From assembly GCF_015476235.1 (NCBI RefSeq), contig NZ_CP064338.1:2232001-2296000 (forward strand): DNA of 64,000 nucleotides, read 5' to 3'. The position numbers and the translations under genes were made by a program. Position 1 is the first letter of the stretch. Each line of letters opens with the position of its first letter. The notes under the pieces were generated by a model. That model made no database searches, was not told the origin of the DNA, and was given only the letters and a program-made list of their open reading frames with translations. The stretch comes from Caldimonas thermodepolymerans (GTDB lineage Bacteria > Pseudomonadota > Gammaproteobacteria > Burkholderiales > Burkholderiaceae_C). Positions 9,107 through 18,174 of this stretch are shown piece after piece.

Positions 9107-9407
9107 GGCGGACAAAGTATCGATAAACCTCTGAACACCGTCCATAGGGTTCACCCGCCCCACCCATTTCATCATTTCAGCAATCGGGCGCGCCGGCACC
9201 TCACCAAATGATCATGCTGCCCTGCAGCAATCGAGTCACGGCTGGTCACAAGCACCCCCTCGCGTGGTCGAGGCGTCGCCGCAGTCGCGGCCGATCGGGG
9301 CTGAATGCTCCGGATTAACCCTTAATTTATCGATATTTTCGGACGGTTCGCGCGGGATTGGCATGCCTCCTGCGATGGAGGCGGCCAACACAGCACAGGC
9401 CCCTGCC
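9107..9407. promoter_or_regulatory. Divergent control region between dmpR and the phenol operon
   Basis: No gene. The region holds the sigma-54 promoter (9358-9373), an AT-rich stretch at 9315-9340 where an IHF bend would be expected, and two copies of TATCGATA (9118-9125 and 9328-9335). An ATGATCAT palindrome lies at 9208-9215, about 170 bases before the predicted start, within the distance range of known DmpR/XylR upstream activating sequences. I did not find a clean match to the full 16-base XylR-type palindrome, so the activator sites are only suggested. Confidence 0.6.
9358..9373 (+). promoter_or_regulatory. Sigma-54 (-24/-12) promoter of the phenol operon
   Basis: TTGGCATGCCTCCTGC has the invariant GG (9360-9361) and GC (9372-9373) separated by exactly ten bases, and a near-consensus TTGGCA at -24. 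The predicted transcription start is about 9385, which excludes the ATG codons before it as starts of the first gene. A sigma-54 activator gene lies divergently next to it. Seen directly; activity inferred. Confidence 0.85.
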
Positions 9408-9623
9408 ATGACGCGAACCGCCCCGCCCCCTGCCGCCGAGCCTGCCATGCCGGCGTGCGACCTGACCCAGAAGTTCGTGCGCGTCCTCGGCCGCAAGGAC
9501 GACCTCGTCGAGTTCAGCTTCTCGGTCGGCTGGCCGGAACTGTCGGTCGAACTGCTGCTGCCGACGCCGGCCTTCGAAGCCTTCTGCGCGGAGCACCGCG
9601 TGCGCTACCTGCCCGACGACTGA
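9408..9623 (+). CDS. dmpK: Phenol hydroxylase P0 assembly subunit
   Basis: Small first gene of multicomponent phenol hydroxylase operons. The product is not part of the active enzyme but in Pseudomonas CF600 it helps build the active di-iron oxygenase. From the ATG at 9408 it has 71 residues: an Ala/Pro-rich leader and the conserved core FVRVLGRKDDLVEFSFSVGWPE, ending RVRYLPDD. The frame is open upstream to 9264, but those codons lie in or before the promoter. The ribosome site in front of 9408 is poor. P1 follows 46 bases later. Confidence 0.85.
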   Translation: MTRTAPPPAAEPAMPACDLTQKFVRVLGRKDDLVEFSFSVGWPELSVELLLPTPAFEAFCAEHRVRYLPDD

Positions 9624-9669
9624 CATCCGCCACCGCTCCCACGCCACACCACCAAGGAGACAAGCCCCC

Positions 9670-10662
9670 ATGAACATCGACCTGCAGGCGCGCGAGATCC
9701 AGCCCTTGCGCCACACCTTCGCCCGCGTGGCGGCCTACACGGGCGACAAGCCGGCTTCGCGCTACCTCGAAGCCACACTCGGCGCGCAGCCGAGCGCCAA
9801 CTTCCACTACCGCCCCACCTGGGAGCCGGAATTCGAGCTGTTCGACACCCGGCGCACCGCGGTGAAGATGAAGGACTGGGACAGCCTGCGGGACCCGCGC
9901 CAGTTCTACTACGCGACCTGGACCATGGCGCGCGCACGCCAGCAGGACGCGATGGAGGCGAACTACCAGTTCGTCGAATCGCGCGGCCTGCTCGACAAGA
10001 TGCCCGATGCCGTGCGCTCCCACGCCTGTGACGTGCTGATGCCGCTGCGCCACGTGGCCTGGGGCGGCAACATGAACAACTGCACCATCTGCGCGCGCGG
10101 CTACGGCACCGCCTTCACCGCGCCGGCCATGCTGCATGCGATGGACCAGCTGGGCGTGGCGCAGTACCTCACGCGGCTGGGGCTCGCGATGGACGAGCCC
10201 GGCGTGCTCGACGCCGGTCGCAACGCCTGGCTGCACGACGCCCACTGGCAGGTGCTGCGCCGCTACGTGGAAGACACGCTGGTGCTGCAGGACCCGTTCG
10301 AGCTGTTCATCGCGCAGAACCTCGCCCTCGACGGCCTGCTGTATCCGCTGATGCTGGGCCACTTCGTCGACGAGCACCTGGCCCTGCAGGGCGGCACGGC
10401 CGTCGCGATGCTCACCGCCTTCATCCCCGAATGGCACGACGAGAGCGCGCGCTGGATCGACGCGGTCGTCAAGGTCGCCGCGGCCGAATCCGAAGGCAAC
10501 CGCCGCCTGCTCACCGACTGGTACGTCACCTACGCCTGGCAGGCGCGCGCCGCACTGACGCCGGTCGCCGAGCTGGCCCTGGGCGAGGTGGGGGCCACGG
10601 CCATGCAGGAGGTGCGCGAGGCACTGGACGCCCGCGCACGCAAGGCCGGCCTGGACGTCTGA
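9670..10662 (+). CDS. dmpL: Phenol hydroxylase P1 (beta) oxygenase subunit
   Basis: Second subunit of the bacterial multicomponent monooxygenase hydroxylase. It packs against the P3 di-iron subunit but carries no metal itself. 330 residues, normal for the family. Recognisable stretches include PLRHTFARVAAYTGDKPASRYLE near the N-terminus and KMKDWDSLRDPRQFYYATW at about 60-80. Good ribosome site AAGGAGACAAG. It is followed after 29 bases by P2. Confidence 0.94.
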   Translation: MNIDLQAREIQPLRHTFARVAAYTGDKPASRYLEATLGAQPSANFHYRPTWEPEFELFDTRRTAVKMKDWDSLRDPRQFYYATWTMARARQQDAMEANYQFVESRGLLDKMPDAVRSHACDVLMPLRHVAWGGNMNNCTICARGYGTAFTAPAMLHAMDQLGVAQYLTRLGLAMDEPGVLDAGRNAWLHDAHWQVLRRYVEDTLVLQDPFELFIAQNLALDGLLYPLMLGHFVDEHLALQGGTAVAMLTAFIPEWHDESARWIDAVVKVAAAESEGNRRLLTDWYVTYAWQARAALTPVAELALGEVGATAMQEVREALDARARKAGLDV

Positions 10663-10691
10663 CCGACAAGCCAATCCCGAGGAGACATCCC

Positions 10692-10976
10692 ATGACGACC
10701 GCAGCCACCTCCAAGGTGTTCATCGCGTTCCAGGACAACGAGGAAGCCCGTCCGGTGATCGAGGCCATCCAGGCCGACAACCCCGAGGCCGTGACCGTCC
10801 ATTCGCCCGGGCTCGTGAAGATCGACGCCCCGGGGCGCCTGGTCATCCGCCGCGCCACGGTCGAGGAACACACCGGCCGCCCGTTCGACCTGCAGCAGAT
10901 CCACGTGAACCTCGTCACCCTGTCCGGCCACATCGACGAGGACGACGACGAGTTCACGCTGCGCTGGAACCACTGA
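10692..10976 (+). CDS. dmpM: Phenol hydroxylase P2 regulatory (effector) protein
   Basis: Cofactor-free effector protein of 94 residues that binds the hydroxylase and couples electron transfer to oxygen activation (MmoB/DmpM family). The start at 10692 is preceded by GAGGAGACATCCC. Visible family segments are VFIAFQDNEEARPVIEAI, VKIDAPGRLVIRR and the acidic C-terminus DEDDDEFTLRW. It lies between P1 and P3, as in the dmp operon. Confidence 0.95.
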   Translation: MTTAATSKVFIAFQDNEEARPVIEAIQADNPEAVTVHSPGLVKIDAPGRLVIRRATVEEHTGRPFDLQQIHVNLVTLSGHIDEDDDEFTLRWNH

Positions 10977-11006
10977 ACGGCCTCACCCCATCCACAGGAG
11001 ACAAGC

Positions 11007-12581
11007 ATGGACACCCGAGTCACCCGCAAGAAGCTCGGCCTCAAGGAACGCTACGCCGCGATGACGCGTGGCCTCGGCTGGGAGACCACGTACCAGCCGA
11101 TGGAGAAAGTCTTCCCGTACGACCGCTACGAGGGCATCAAGATCCACGACTGGGACAAGTGGGAGGACCCCTTCCGCCTGACCATGGACGCCTACTGGAA
11201 GTACCAAGGCGAGAAGGAGAAGAAGCTCTACGCGGTCATCGAGGCCTTCGCGCAGAACAACGGCCAGCTGAGCGTCTCCGACGCACGCTACGTCAACGCG
11301 CTCAAGCTGTTCATCCAGGGCGTCACGCCGCTGGAGTACTACGCGCATCGCGGCTTCGCGCACGTGGGCCGGCACTTCACCGGCGTGGGCGCGCGCGTGG
11401 CGGCGCAGATGCAGTCCATCGACGAGCTGCGCCACTTCCAGACCGAGACGCACGCGATCAGCCACTACAACAAGTACTTCAACGGCATGCACAACGCCGC
11501 GCACTGGTTCGACCGCGTGTGGTACCTGTCCGTGCCCAAGTCCTTCTTCGAGGACGCGCTGACCGCCGGCCCGTTCGAGTTCCTCACCGCGGTGAGCTTC
11601 TCGTTCGAGTACGTGCTGACCAACCTGCTGTTCGTGCCCTTCATGTCCGGTGCGGCGCACAACGGCGACATGTCCACGGTCACCTTCGGCTTCTCGGCCC
11701 AGAGCGACGAGTCGCGCCACATGACGCTGGGCATCGAGTGCATCAAGTTCATGCTCGAGCAGGACCCGGACAACGTGCCCATCGTGCAGCGCTGGATCGA
11801 CAAGTGGTTCTGGCGCGGCTACCGCGTGCTGACGCTGGTGGCGATGATGCAGGACTACATGCTGCCCAAGCGCGTGATGAGCTGGAAGGAAGCCTGGGAG
11901 ATGTACGCCGAGCAGAACGGCGGCGCCCTGTTCCGTGACCTCGCCCGCTACGGCATCCGCGAGCCGCTCGGCTGGAAGGAAGCCTGCGAGGGCAAGGACC
12001 ACATCAGCCACCAGGCCTGGAACACCTTCTACAACTACGCTGCCGCCGCGCCCTTCCACACCTGGGTGCCCAGCGACGAGGAAATGGCCTGGCTGTCGGA
12101 GAAGTACCCCGAGTCCTTCGACCGCCTGTACCGCCCGCGCCTGGAGTACTACCGCGAACGCCAGCAGCAGGGCAAGCGCTTCTACAACAAGACGCTGCCG
12201 ATGCTGTGCACGACCTGCCAGATCCCGATGGTCTTCACCGAGCCCGGCGATCCCACCAAGACCTGCTACCGGGAGAGCGACTACTTCGGCAACAAGTACC
12301 ACTTCTGCAGCGATGGCTGCAAGCAGATCTTCGACCACGAGCCGGAGAAGTACGTGCAGTCCTGGCTGCCGGTGCACCAGATCTACCAGGGCCACTGCTT
12401 CAAGCCCGACGTCGACCCGACCCAGCCCGGCTTCGACGCGCTGGGCGCGGTGCTCGACTGGTACGGCCTGAACTTCGGCCGCGACAACCTCGACTTCGAA
12501 GGATCTGAAGACCAGAAGAACTTTGCCGCCTGGCGCGGCGAGGCCAAGGGTGACACCACCCAGGAAGGAGCATCGGCATGA
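11007..12581 (+). CDS. dmpN: Phenol hydroxylase P3 (alpha) di-iron oxygenase subunit
   Basis: Catalytic subunit that hydroxylates phenol to catechol using O2 and electrons from P5. 524 residues, full length. Both di-iron half-sites are intact by reading: Glu110 (TPLEYYAHRG), Glu140 and His143 (IDELRHFQTE), Glu201 (FSFEYVL), and Glu235 and His238 (SDESRHMTLG). The C-terminal part contains a cysteine-rich YHS-like segment (CTTCQIPMVF to FCSDGCKQIF) typical of phenol hydroxylase alpha subunits. Its stop overlaps the P4 start by four bases. Confidence 0.97.
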   Translation: MDTRVTRKKLGLKERYAAMTRGLGWETTYQPMEKVFPYDRYEGIKIHDWDKWEDPFRLTMDAYWKYQGEKEKKLYAVIEAFAQNNGQLSVSDARYVNALKLFIQGVTPLEYYAHRGFAHVGRHFTGVGARVAAQMQSIDELRHFQTETHAISHYNKYFNGMHNAAHWFDRVWYLSVPKSFFEDALTAGPFEFLTAVSFSFEYVLTNLLFVPFMSGAAHNGDMSTVTFGFSAQSDESRHMTLGIECIKFMLEQDPDNVPIVQRWIDKWFWRGYRVLTLVAMMQDYMLPKRVMSWKEAWEMYAEQNGGALFRDLARYGIREPLGWKEACEGKDHISHQAWNTFYNYAAAAPFHTWVPSDEEMAWLSEKYPESFDRLYRPRLEYYRERQQQGKRFYNKTLPMLCTTCQIPMVFTEPGDPTKTCYRESDYFGNKYHFCSDGCKQIFDHEPEKYVQSWLPVHQIYQGHCFKPDVDPTQPGFDALGAVLDWYGLNFGRDNLDFEGSEDQKNFAAWRGEAKGDTTQEGASA

Positions 12582-12934
12582 GCGTCACCGCGATCGGTAC
12601 CTACGACTTCCCTGCCAAGGACGTCCGCGAGAACTTCCCGGCGCCGCTGCTGTACATCGGCTGGGAAGACCACCTGATGTTCTGTGCGCCCTTCTGCCTG
12701 CCGCTGCCGTCGGACATGCCGTTCGGTGCGCTGGTCGAGAACGTGCTGCCCGGCGCGTGCGGCGACCATCCCGACTTCGAGCGCATCGACTGGGGCCAGG
12801 TGCAGTGGTTCAAGTCCGGCCAGCCCTGGCAGCCCGACTTCGGCAAGACGCTGGCCGAGAACGGGCTGGGCCACAAGGACGTGATCCGCTTCCGCACGCC
12901 GGGGCTGACCGGCATCCGGGGTTCGTGTTCCTGA
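12578..12934 (+). CDS. dmpO: Phenol hydroxylase P4 (gamma) subunit
   Basis: Third, small subunit of the hydroxylase, 118 residues. Shows YDFPAKDVRENFPAPLLYIG and WEDHLMFCAPFCLPLP near the N-terminus, as in DmpO. Start ATG overlaps the P3 stop (ATGA, 12578-12581), so translation is probably coupled to keep subunit ratios equal. Confidence 0.94.
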   Translation: MSVTAIGTYDFPAKDVRENFPAPLLYIGWEDHLMFCAPFCLPLPSDMPFGALVENVLPGACGDHPDFERIDWGQVQWFKSGQPWQPDFGKTLAENGLGHKDVIRFRTPGLTGIRGSCS

Positions 12935-12944
12935 GCATGCCACG

Positions 12945-14009
12945 ATGAGCTACCAACTGACCATCGAGCCCCTCGGCACGACGATCGACGTCGAGGAGGG
13001 CCAGACCCTGCTCGACGCGGCACTGCGCCAGGGCATCTACCTGCCGCACGCCTGCGGGCACGGGCTGTGCGGCAGCTGCAAGGTGCAGGTCTGCGATGGC
13101 GAGGTCGACCATGGCGCGGCCAACCCGTTCGCGCTGATGGACTTCGAGCGCGACGAGGGCAAGACCCTCGCCTGCTGCGCGACGCTGTGCTCCGACGCGA
13201 CCATCGAGGCCGACATCGACGAGGATCCCGACGCCGAGGTCATCCCGGTGCGCGACTTCGCGGCAACCGTCGAACGCATCGAGCCGCTCACGCCGACCAT
13301 CAAGGCCATCCACCTGCAGCTGGACAAGCCGATCCGCTTCCAGCCCGGGCAGTACGTGCAGCTGGAAATCCCGGGGCTTGGCCAGAGCCGCGCCTTCTCG
13401 ATCGCCAACGCACCACAGGCCGGTGGTCAGTCCGGGTGCATCGAGCTCAACGTGCGCCTGGTGCCGGGTGGCGCCGGCACCACCTGGTTGCACGACGAAG
13501 CCCGCGAGGGGGCCCGGCTGCGCCTGTCCGGCCCGTACGGCCGCTTCTTCGTGCGCCGCTCGGCACACATGCCGATGATCTTCCTGGCCGGCGGCTCGGG
13601 CCTGTCCAGCCCGCGCTCGATGATCCTGAGCCTGCTGGCCGATGGCTGCACCGAGCCGATCACGCTGGTCTACGGCCAGCGCAGCCGCGAGGAGCTGTAC
13701 TACGACGCCGAGTTCCGGGCGCTCGCGCAGCAGCATCCGAACTTCACCTACGTGCCGGCCCTCTCGGACGAGCCCGAGGGCTCCGGCTGGGACGGTGCCC
13801 GCGGCTACGTGCACGAGGCGGCCAAGGCCCACTTCGGCGGCGAGTTCGCCGGCCACAAGGCCTACCTGTGCGGACCGCCGCCGATGATCGAGGCCTGCAT
13901 CGCGACGCTGATGCAGGGACGCCTGTTCGAGCGCGACATCTACACCGAGAAGTTCATCTCGGCGGCCGACGCGCAGGGACAGCGCAGTCCGCTGTTCAAG
14001 CGGGTCTAG
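12945..14009 (+). CDS. dmpP: Phenol hydroxylase P5 reductase (2Fe-2S, FAD)
   Basis: NADH-dependent reductase of 354 residues that passes electrons to the P3 di-iron site. N-terminal plant-type ferredoxin domain with cysteines in [15 protein letters not shown] and a fourth in the CCATLC segment. The FAD domain has RAFSIAN (RxxS type), and the NAD domain has [15 protein letters not shown] and [11 protein letters not shown]. It closes the hydroxylase part of the operon, 16 bases before the ferredoxin gene. Confidence 0.96.
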   Translation: MSYQLTIEPLGTTIDVEEGQTLLDAALRQGIYLPHACGHGLCGSCKVQVCDGEVDHGAANPFALMDFERDEGKTLACCATLCSDATIEADIDEDPDAEVIPVRDFAATVERIEPLTPTIKAIHLQLDKPIRFQPGQYVQLEIPGLGQSRAFSIANAPQAGGQSGCIELNVRLVPGGAGTTWLHDEAREGARLRLSGPYGRFFVRRSAHMPMIFLAGGSGLSSPRSMILSLLADGCTEPITLVYGQRSREELYYDAEFRALAQQHPNFTYVPALSDEPEGSGWDGARGYVHEAAKAHFGGEFAGHKAYLCGPPPMIEACIATLMQGRLFERDIYTEKFISAADAQGQRSPLFKRV

Positions 14010-14025
14010 GACGGAGGAGAAGAGC

Positions 14026-14409
14026 ATGCTGTTCGACACCCGGACCCGCGTGGACGTGCACGTCGTCCAGACCGGCGAGTCCTACCCCTGCGCGACCGAC
14101 GAGAGCCTGCTGCGCGGCATGCTGCGGCTCGGCCGCCGCGGCATCCCCGCCGGCTGCGTCAACGGCGGCTGCGGCGTCTGCAAGGTGCAGATCGTCGAGG
14201 GCGAGGTGCGGGCGCTCGGCCCGGTCAGCCGCGCCCACGTCAGCGTCGAGGAGGAGGCCCGGGGCTACACCCTGGCCTGCCGCGCCGCCCCCGTCACCGC
14301 CGTGCGCCTGGAAGTGTGCGCACGGCTGGCCAAACCGTTTACCCGAGCTGCGGCCCCGGCAGCCTCGGCCGTTCCCCACCGACCCACAGCAACCACGAAG
14401 GAGACATGA
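14026..14409 (+). CDS. dmpQ: Plant-type 2Fe-2S ferredoxin, catechol dioxygenase reactivation
   Basis: 127-residue ferredoxin with the 2Fe-2S cluster motif [19 protein letters not shown] and a later cysteine in TLACRAAP. In meta-cleavage operons (XylT/DmpQ) this protein re-reduces the Fe(II) of catechol 2,3-dioxygenase after oxidative inactivation. Its position directly before the dioxygenase gene supports that role. Roughly the last 20 residues form an Ala/Pro-rich tail, longer than in typical XylT proteins. Confidence 0.92.
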   Translation: MLFDTRTRVDVHVVQTGESYPCATDESLLRGMLRLGRRGIPAGCVNGGCGVCKVQIVEGEVRALGPVSRAHVSVEEEARGYTLACRAAPVTAVRLEVCARLAKPFTRAAAPAASAVPHRPTATTKET

Positions 14410-14410
14410 C

Positions 14411-15355
14411 ATGGGCGTTCTGCGTATTGGCCACGCCAGCCTGCGAGTAATGGACATCGATGCCGCCGTGACGCACTACGAGAAGGTGCTGGGCATGCGC
14501 ACGGTGATGAAGGACCGTGCCGGCAACGTGTACCTCAAGTGCTGGGACGAGTGGGACAAGTTCTCGCTGATCCTCACGCCCTCCGACCAGGCCGGCCTGA
14601 ACCACGTGGCCTACAAGGTCAAGGACGACGCCGACCTGGACGAGATCCAGCAGCGCGTCGAGGCCTGGGGCATCAAGACCCAGATGCTGCCCGAGGGCAC
14701 GCTGCCGTCGGTGGGCCGCATGCTGCAGTTCCACCTGCCCAGCGGCCACGACATGCGGCTGTACGCGTTCAAGGAGTACGTGGGCACCGACGTCGGCACC
14801 GACAACCCCGACCCCTGGCCGGACGGCATCCGCGGCGCGGGCGCGCACTGGCTGGACCACCTGCTGCTGATGTGCGAGCTCAATCCCGAGGCCGGCATCA
14901 ACACGGTCGAGCAGAACACGCGCTTCATGAAGGAGTGCCTCGGCTTCTTCCTGACCGAGCAGGTGCTGGTGGGCCCGGAGAAGAACGTCCAGGCCGCCAC
15001 CTGGATGGCGTGCACCACCACGCCGCACGACATCGCCTTCGTCGGCGGCCCGCGCAGCGGCCTGCACCACATCGCGTTCTTCCTCGACTCGTGGCACGAC
15101 GTGCTGAAGGCCGCCGACGTGATGGCCAAGAACAAGGTGCGCATCGACGTCGCGCCGACCCGCCACGGCATCACGCGCGGCGAGACCATCTACTTCTTCG
15201 ACCCGAGCGGCAACCGCAACGAGACCTTCGCGGGCCTGGGCTACCTCGCGCAGCCGGACCGTCCGGTGACCACCTGGAGCGAAGACCGCCTCGGCAGCGG
15301 CATCTTCTACCACACCGGCGACCTGGTGCCCTCGTTCACCGAGGTCTACACCTGA
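14411..15355 (+). CDS. dmpB: Catechol 2,3-dioxygenase
   Basis: Extradiol dioxygenase that opens catechol between C2 and C3 to 2-hydroxymuconic semialdehyde. 314 residues, slightly longer than DmpB/XylE. It has two vicinal oxygen chelate domains. Fe(II) ligands by position are His150 (HWLDHLLL), the histidine pair 219/220 (GLHHIAFF) and Glu271 (GNRNETFAG). The ATG at 14411 is one base after the ferredoxin stop region, with GAAGGAGACATGAC as ribosome site. The much longer open frame starting upstream is only read-through of another phase. Confidence 0.97.
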   Translation: MGVLRIGHASLRVMDIDAAVTHYEKVLGMRTVMKDRAGNVYLKCWDEWDKFSLILTPSDQAGLNHVAYKVKDDADLDEIQQRVEAWGIKTQMLPEGTLPSVGRMLQFHLPSGHDMRLYAFKEYVGTDVGTDNPDPWPDGIRGAGAHWLDHLLLMCELNPEAGINTVEQNTRFMKECLGFFLTEQVLVGPEKNVQAATWMACTTTPHDIAFVGGPRSGLHHIAFFLDSWHDVLKAADVMAKNKVRIDVAPTRHGITRGETIYFFDPSGNRNETFAGLGYLAQPDRPVTTWSEDRLGSGIFYHTGDLVPSFTEVYT

Positions 15356-15371
15356 ACGGAAGGACCGCACC

Positions 15372-15830
15372 ATGCAGGCACCGCACCAGGCCCCGGATGA
15401 CGCGCTGAGCGCCGCGCAGCGCGTCATCGACGCCCCCGCCGCACTGCGCGCCATCCAGGCCGCCGTGCGCCATGCCGACGCGCTGGGCGTGCGCGTCAAC
15501 GTCTCGGTGGTCGATGCGGCCGGCGTGCCGGTCGCCTTCGCCCGCCAGGCCGGCGCGCCGCTGCACTCGGTCGAGATCGCCGTCGACAAGGCCTACACGG
15601 CGGCGAGCTTCGGCCTGCCGACCAGCGCCTGGCACGCCGAGCTGCAGCACCACTCGGAGGCCGTGCGGCAGGGGCTGGTGCTGCGGCCGCGCTTCGTCGC
15701 GTTCGGCGGCGGGCTGCCCATCGTGGAGCACGGCGTGCGCATCGGCGGCATCGGCGTCTCCGGCGGCAGCGAAGCGCAGGACGAAGAAATCGCCCGCGCC
15801 GGCCTGCAGGCCCTCGGGCTGCAGGCCTGA
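15372..15830 (+). CDS. GlcG/HbpS family heme-binding-like protein
   Basis: 152-residue protein of the GlcG/HbpS (DUF336) family: AIQAAVRHADALGVRVNVSV at the start of the domain, AVDKAYTAASFGLPTSAWH in the middle and FGGGLPIVEHGVRIGGIGVSG near the end. Members bind heme or cobalamin-like ligands or are of unknown function. Homologues are found inside phenol and benzene catabolic clusters without a defined step. It sits between the dioxygenase and the semialdehyde dehydrogenase with small gaps, so it is a true operon member. Its role is unknown; protection or repair of the Fe(II) enzyme is only a guess. Confidence 0.8.
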   Translation: MQAPHQAPDDALSAAQRVIDAPAALRAIQAAVRHADALGVRVNVSVVDAAGVPVAFARQAGAPLHSVEIAVDKAYTAASFGLPTSAWHAELQHHSEAVRQGLVLRPRFVAFGGGLPIVEHGVRIGGIGVSGGSEAQDEEIARAGLQALGLQA

Positions 15831-15852
15831 GATCCCAACCCATGGACCCACC

Positions 15853-17307
15853 ATGAAACAGTTCCTGAACTTCATCAACGGCGAGTTCGTCGCCACCGGC
15901 AAGACCTTCGAGAACCGCAACCCGGCCACCAACCAGGTGATCGGGCTGGTGCACGAGGCCGGCCAGGCCGAGGTCGACGCCGCCGTGGCCGCCGCCCGCG
16001 CGGCGCTCAAGGGCGAATGGGGCCGCATGAGCGTGGTGCGCCGTGCCGAGCTGCTGCACGCCGTGGCCGACGAGATCAACCGCCGCTTCGACGACTTCCT
16101 CGAGGCCGAGATCGCCGACACCGGCAAGCCGCGCTCGCTGGCCAGCCACGTGGACATCCCGCGCGGCGCTGCCAACTTCAAGATCTTTGCCGACATCGTC
16201 AAGAACGTCCCGACCGAGAGCTTCCAGATGGCCACGCCCGACGGCGGCACGGCCCTGAGCTACGCGCTGCGCACGCCGCTGGGCGTGGTCGGCGTGATCT
16301 GCCCCTGGAACCTGCCGCTGCTGCTGATGACCTGGAAGGTCGGCCCGGCGCTGGCCTGCGGCAACACCGTGATCGTCAAGCCCTCCGAGGAAACGCCGGC
16401 CACCGCGACGCTGCTGGGCGAGGTGATGAACGCGGTCGGCGTGCCCAAGGGCGTGTACCAGGTGCTGCACGGCTTCGGCCCCGGCTCGGCCGGCGAGTTC
16501 ATCACCCGGCACCCCGGCATCAACGGCATCACCTTCACCGGCGAGACCCGCACCGGCGAGGCCATCATGGCCGCCGCGGCCAAGGGGGTGCGCCCGGTCA
16601 GCTTCGAGCTGGGCGGCAAGAACGCGGGCATCGTGTTCGCCGACGCCGACTTCGAGAAGGCCGTGGCCGGCATCACCCGCAGCGCGTTCGAGAACTGCGG
16701 CCAGGTCTGCCTGGGCACCGAGCGCGTGTACGTGCAGCGGCCGATCTTCGAGAAGTTCGTCGCCGCGCTAAAGGAGAAGGCCGAGGGCCTGAAGATCGGC
16801 GGCCCGGACACCCCGGGGGTGGGCATCGGCCCGCTGATCTCCGCCGAGCACAAGAAGAAGGTGCTGGGCTACTACGAGCGCGCCCGCGCCGAGGGCGCGA
16901 CCATCGTGACCGGCGGCGGCGAGCCGCAACTGGACGGCGAGCTGGCCCACGGCCACTTCGTGCAGCCGACCATCTGGACCGGCCTGCCCGAGACCTCCGC
17001 CGTGATCCGCGAGGAGATCTTCGGCCCGTGCTGCCACATCGCCCCCTTCGACACCGAGGAGGAAGCGATCGCGCTGGCCAACGACACGGACTACGGTCTC
17101 GCCACCACCGTGTGGACGAGCAACCTGGAGACCGCGCACCGCGTGGCCGCGCGGATCGACGTCGGCCTGTGCTGGATCAACTCCTGGTTCCTGCGCGACC
17201 TGCGCACCGCCTTCGGCGGCGCCAAGGCCAGCGGCATCGGCCGCGAGGGCGGCGTGCATTCGCTCGAGTTCTACACCGAGCTGCGCAACGTGATGGTGAA
17301 GCTGTGA
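15853..17307 (+). CDS. dmpC: 2-hydroxymuconic semialdehyde dehydrogenase
   Basis: NAD-dependent aldehyde dehydrogenase of 484 residues that oxidises the ring-cleavage product to 4-oxalocrotonate (the oxidative branch). Motifs: ICPWNLPLLLMTWK, VIVKPSEETPATA, the catalytic Glu in FELGGKNAG, and the catalytic Cys in NCGQVCLGTERV. The start at 15853 (MKQFLNFINGEF) fits DmpC/XylG N-termini. Its stop TGA overlaps the GTG start of the hydrolase gene. Confidence 0.96.
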   Translation: MKQFLNFINGEFVATGKTFENRNPATNQVIGLVHEAGQAEVDAAVAAARAALKGEWGRMSVVRRAELLHAVADEINRRFDDFLEAEIADTGKPRSLASHVDIPRGAANFKIFADIVKNVPTESFQMATPDGGTALSYALRTPLGVVGVICPWNLPLLLMTWKVGPALACGNTVIVKPSEETPATATLLGEVMNAVGVPKGVYQVLHGFGPGSAGEFITRHPGINGITFTGETRTGEAIMAAAAKGVRPVSFELGGKNAGIVFADADFEKAVAGITRSAFENCGQVCLGTERVYVQRPIFEKFVAALKEKAEGLKIGGPDTPGVGIGPLISAEHKKKVLGYYERARAEGATIVTGGGEPQLDGELAHGHFVQPTIWTGLPETSAVIREEIFGPCCHIAPFDTEEEAIALANDTDYGLATTVWTSNLETAHRVAARIDVGLCWINSWFLRDLRTAFGGAKASGIGREGGVHSLEFYTELRNVMVKL

Positions 17308-18155
17308 CGAACCCTGCCAACCCCGAGATCGGCCGCCGCGTGCGCACCGGCGGCTTCGACACCAACGTGCACGACCTGGGCGCCTCGCGCCCGGGCCAGC
17401 CGCCGGTGCTGTTCATCCACGGCTCCGGGCCCGGCGTCAGCGCCTGGGCGAACTGGCGCCTCGCGATCCCCGTGCTCGCGAAGGAGCGCCGCGTGCTCGC
17501 GCCCGACATGGTCGGATTCGGCTACACCGAGCGGCCCGCCGGCATCGCGTACACGATGGACACCTGGGTGCAGCAGGCGCTGGACCTGCTGGACGCGCTG
17601 GACCTCCCCCAGGCCGACGTGGTGGGCAACAGCTTTGGCGGCGCGCTGTCGCTGGCGCTGGCGATCCGCGCCCCGCACCGGGTGCGCCGCCTGGTGCTGA
17701 TGGGCTCGGTGGGCGTGTCCTTCCCCATCACGCCGGGCCTGGACGCGGTGTGGGGCTACCAGCCCTCGGTGGAGAACATGAAGCGCATCATGGACGTGTT
17801 CGCGTACAACCGCGACCTGCTGACCGACGAGCTGGCCGAGATGCGCTATCGCGCCAGCATCCGCCCGGGCGTGCAGGAGTCCTATGCCGCGATGTTCCCC
17901 GCGCCGCGCCAGCGCTGGGTCGACGCGATGGCCAGCCGCGAGTCGGACATCCGCGCCCTGCCCCACGAGACGCTGATCCTGCACGGCCGCGAGGACCAGG
18001 TCATCCCCCTGCAGACCTCGCTGACGCTGTCGAGCTGGATCCCGCGCAGCCAGCTGCACGTGTTCGGCCACTGCGGCCACTGGACCCAGATCGAGCACGC
18101 GGCGCGCTTCACGCAGCTGGTATCGAACTTCCTCACCGAGGCCGACGCGGCCTGA
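17304..18155 (+). CDS. dmpD: 2-hydroxymuconic semialdehyde hydrolase
   Basis: Alpha/beta hydrolase of 283 residues, starting at GTG 17304, which overlaps the previous stop (GTGA). It splits 2-hydroxymuconic semialdehyde to formate and 2-oxopent-4-enoate, the hydrolytic branch needed for methylcatechols. Seen: oxyanion region FIHGSGPGVSAWANW, nucleophile elbow VVGNSFGGALS, the Asp region LHGREDQVIP and the His in FGHCGHWTQIE. Presence of both branches predicts growth on phenol and cresols. Confidence 0.95.
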   Translation: MTNPANPEIGRRVRTGGFDTNVHDLGASRPGQPPVLFIHGSGPGVSAWANWRLAIPVLAKERRVLAPDMVGFGYTERPAGIAYTMDTWVQQALDLLDALDLPQADVVGNSFGGALSLALAIRAPHRVRRLVLMGSVGVSFPITPGLDAVWGYQPSVENMKRIMDVFAYNRDLLTDELAEMRYRASIRPGVQESYAAMFPAPRQRWVDAMASRESDIRALPHETLILHGREDQVIPLQTSLTLSSWIPRSQLHVFGHCGHWTQIEHAARFTQLVSNFLTEADAA

Positions 18156-18174
18156 GGCCCCACCCGAGACGACC

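Noticed and set aside
9264-9407. Longer P0 protein of 119 residues
   Set aside because: These codons include the sigma-54 promoter and lie before the predicted transcription start.
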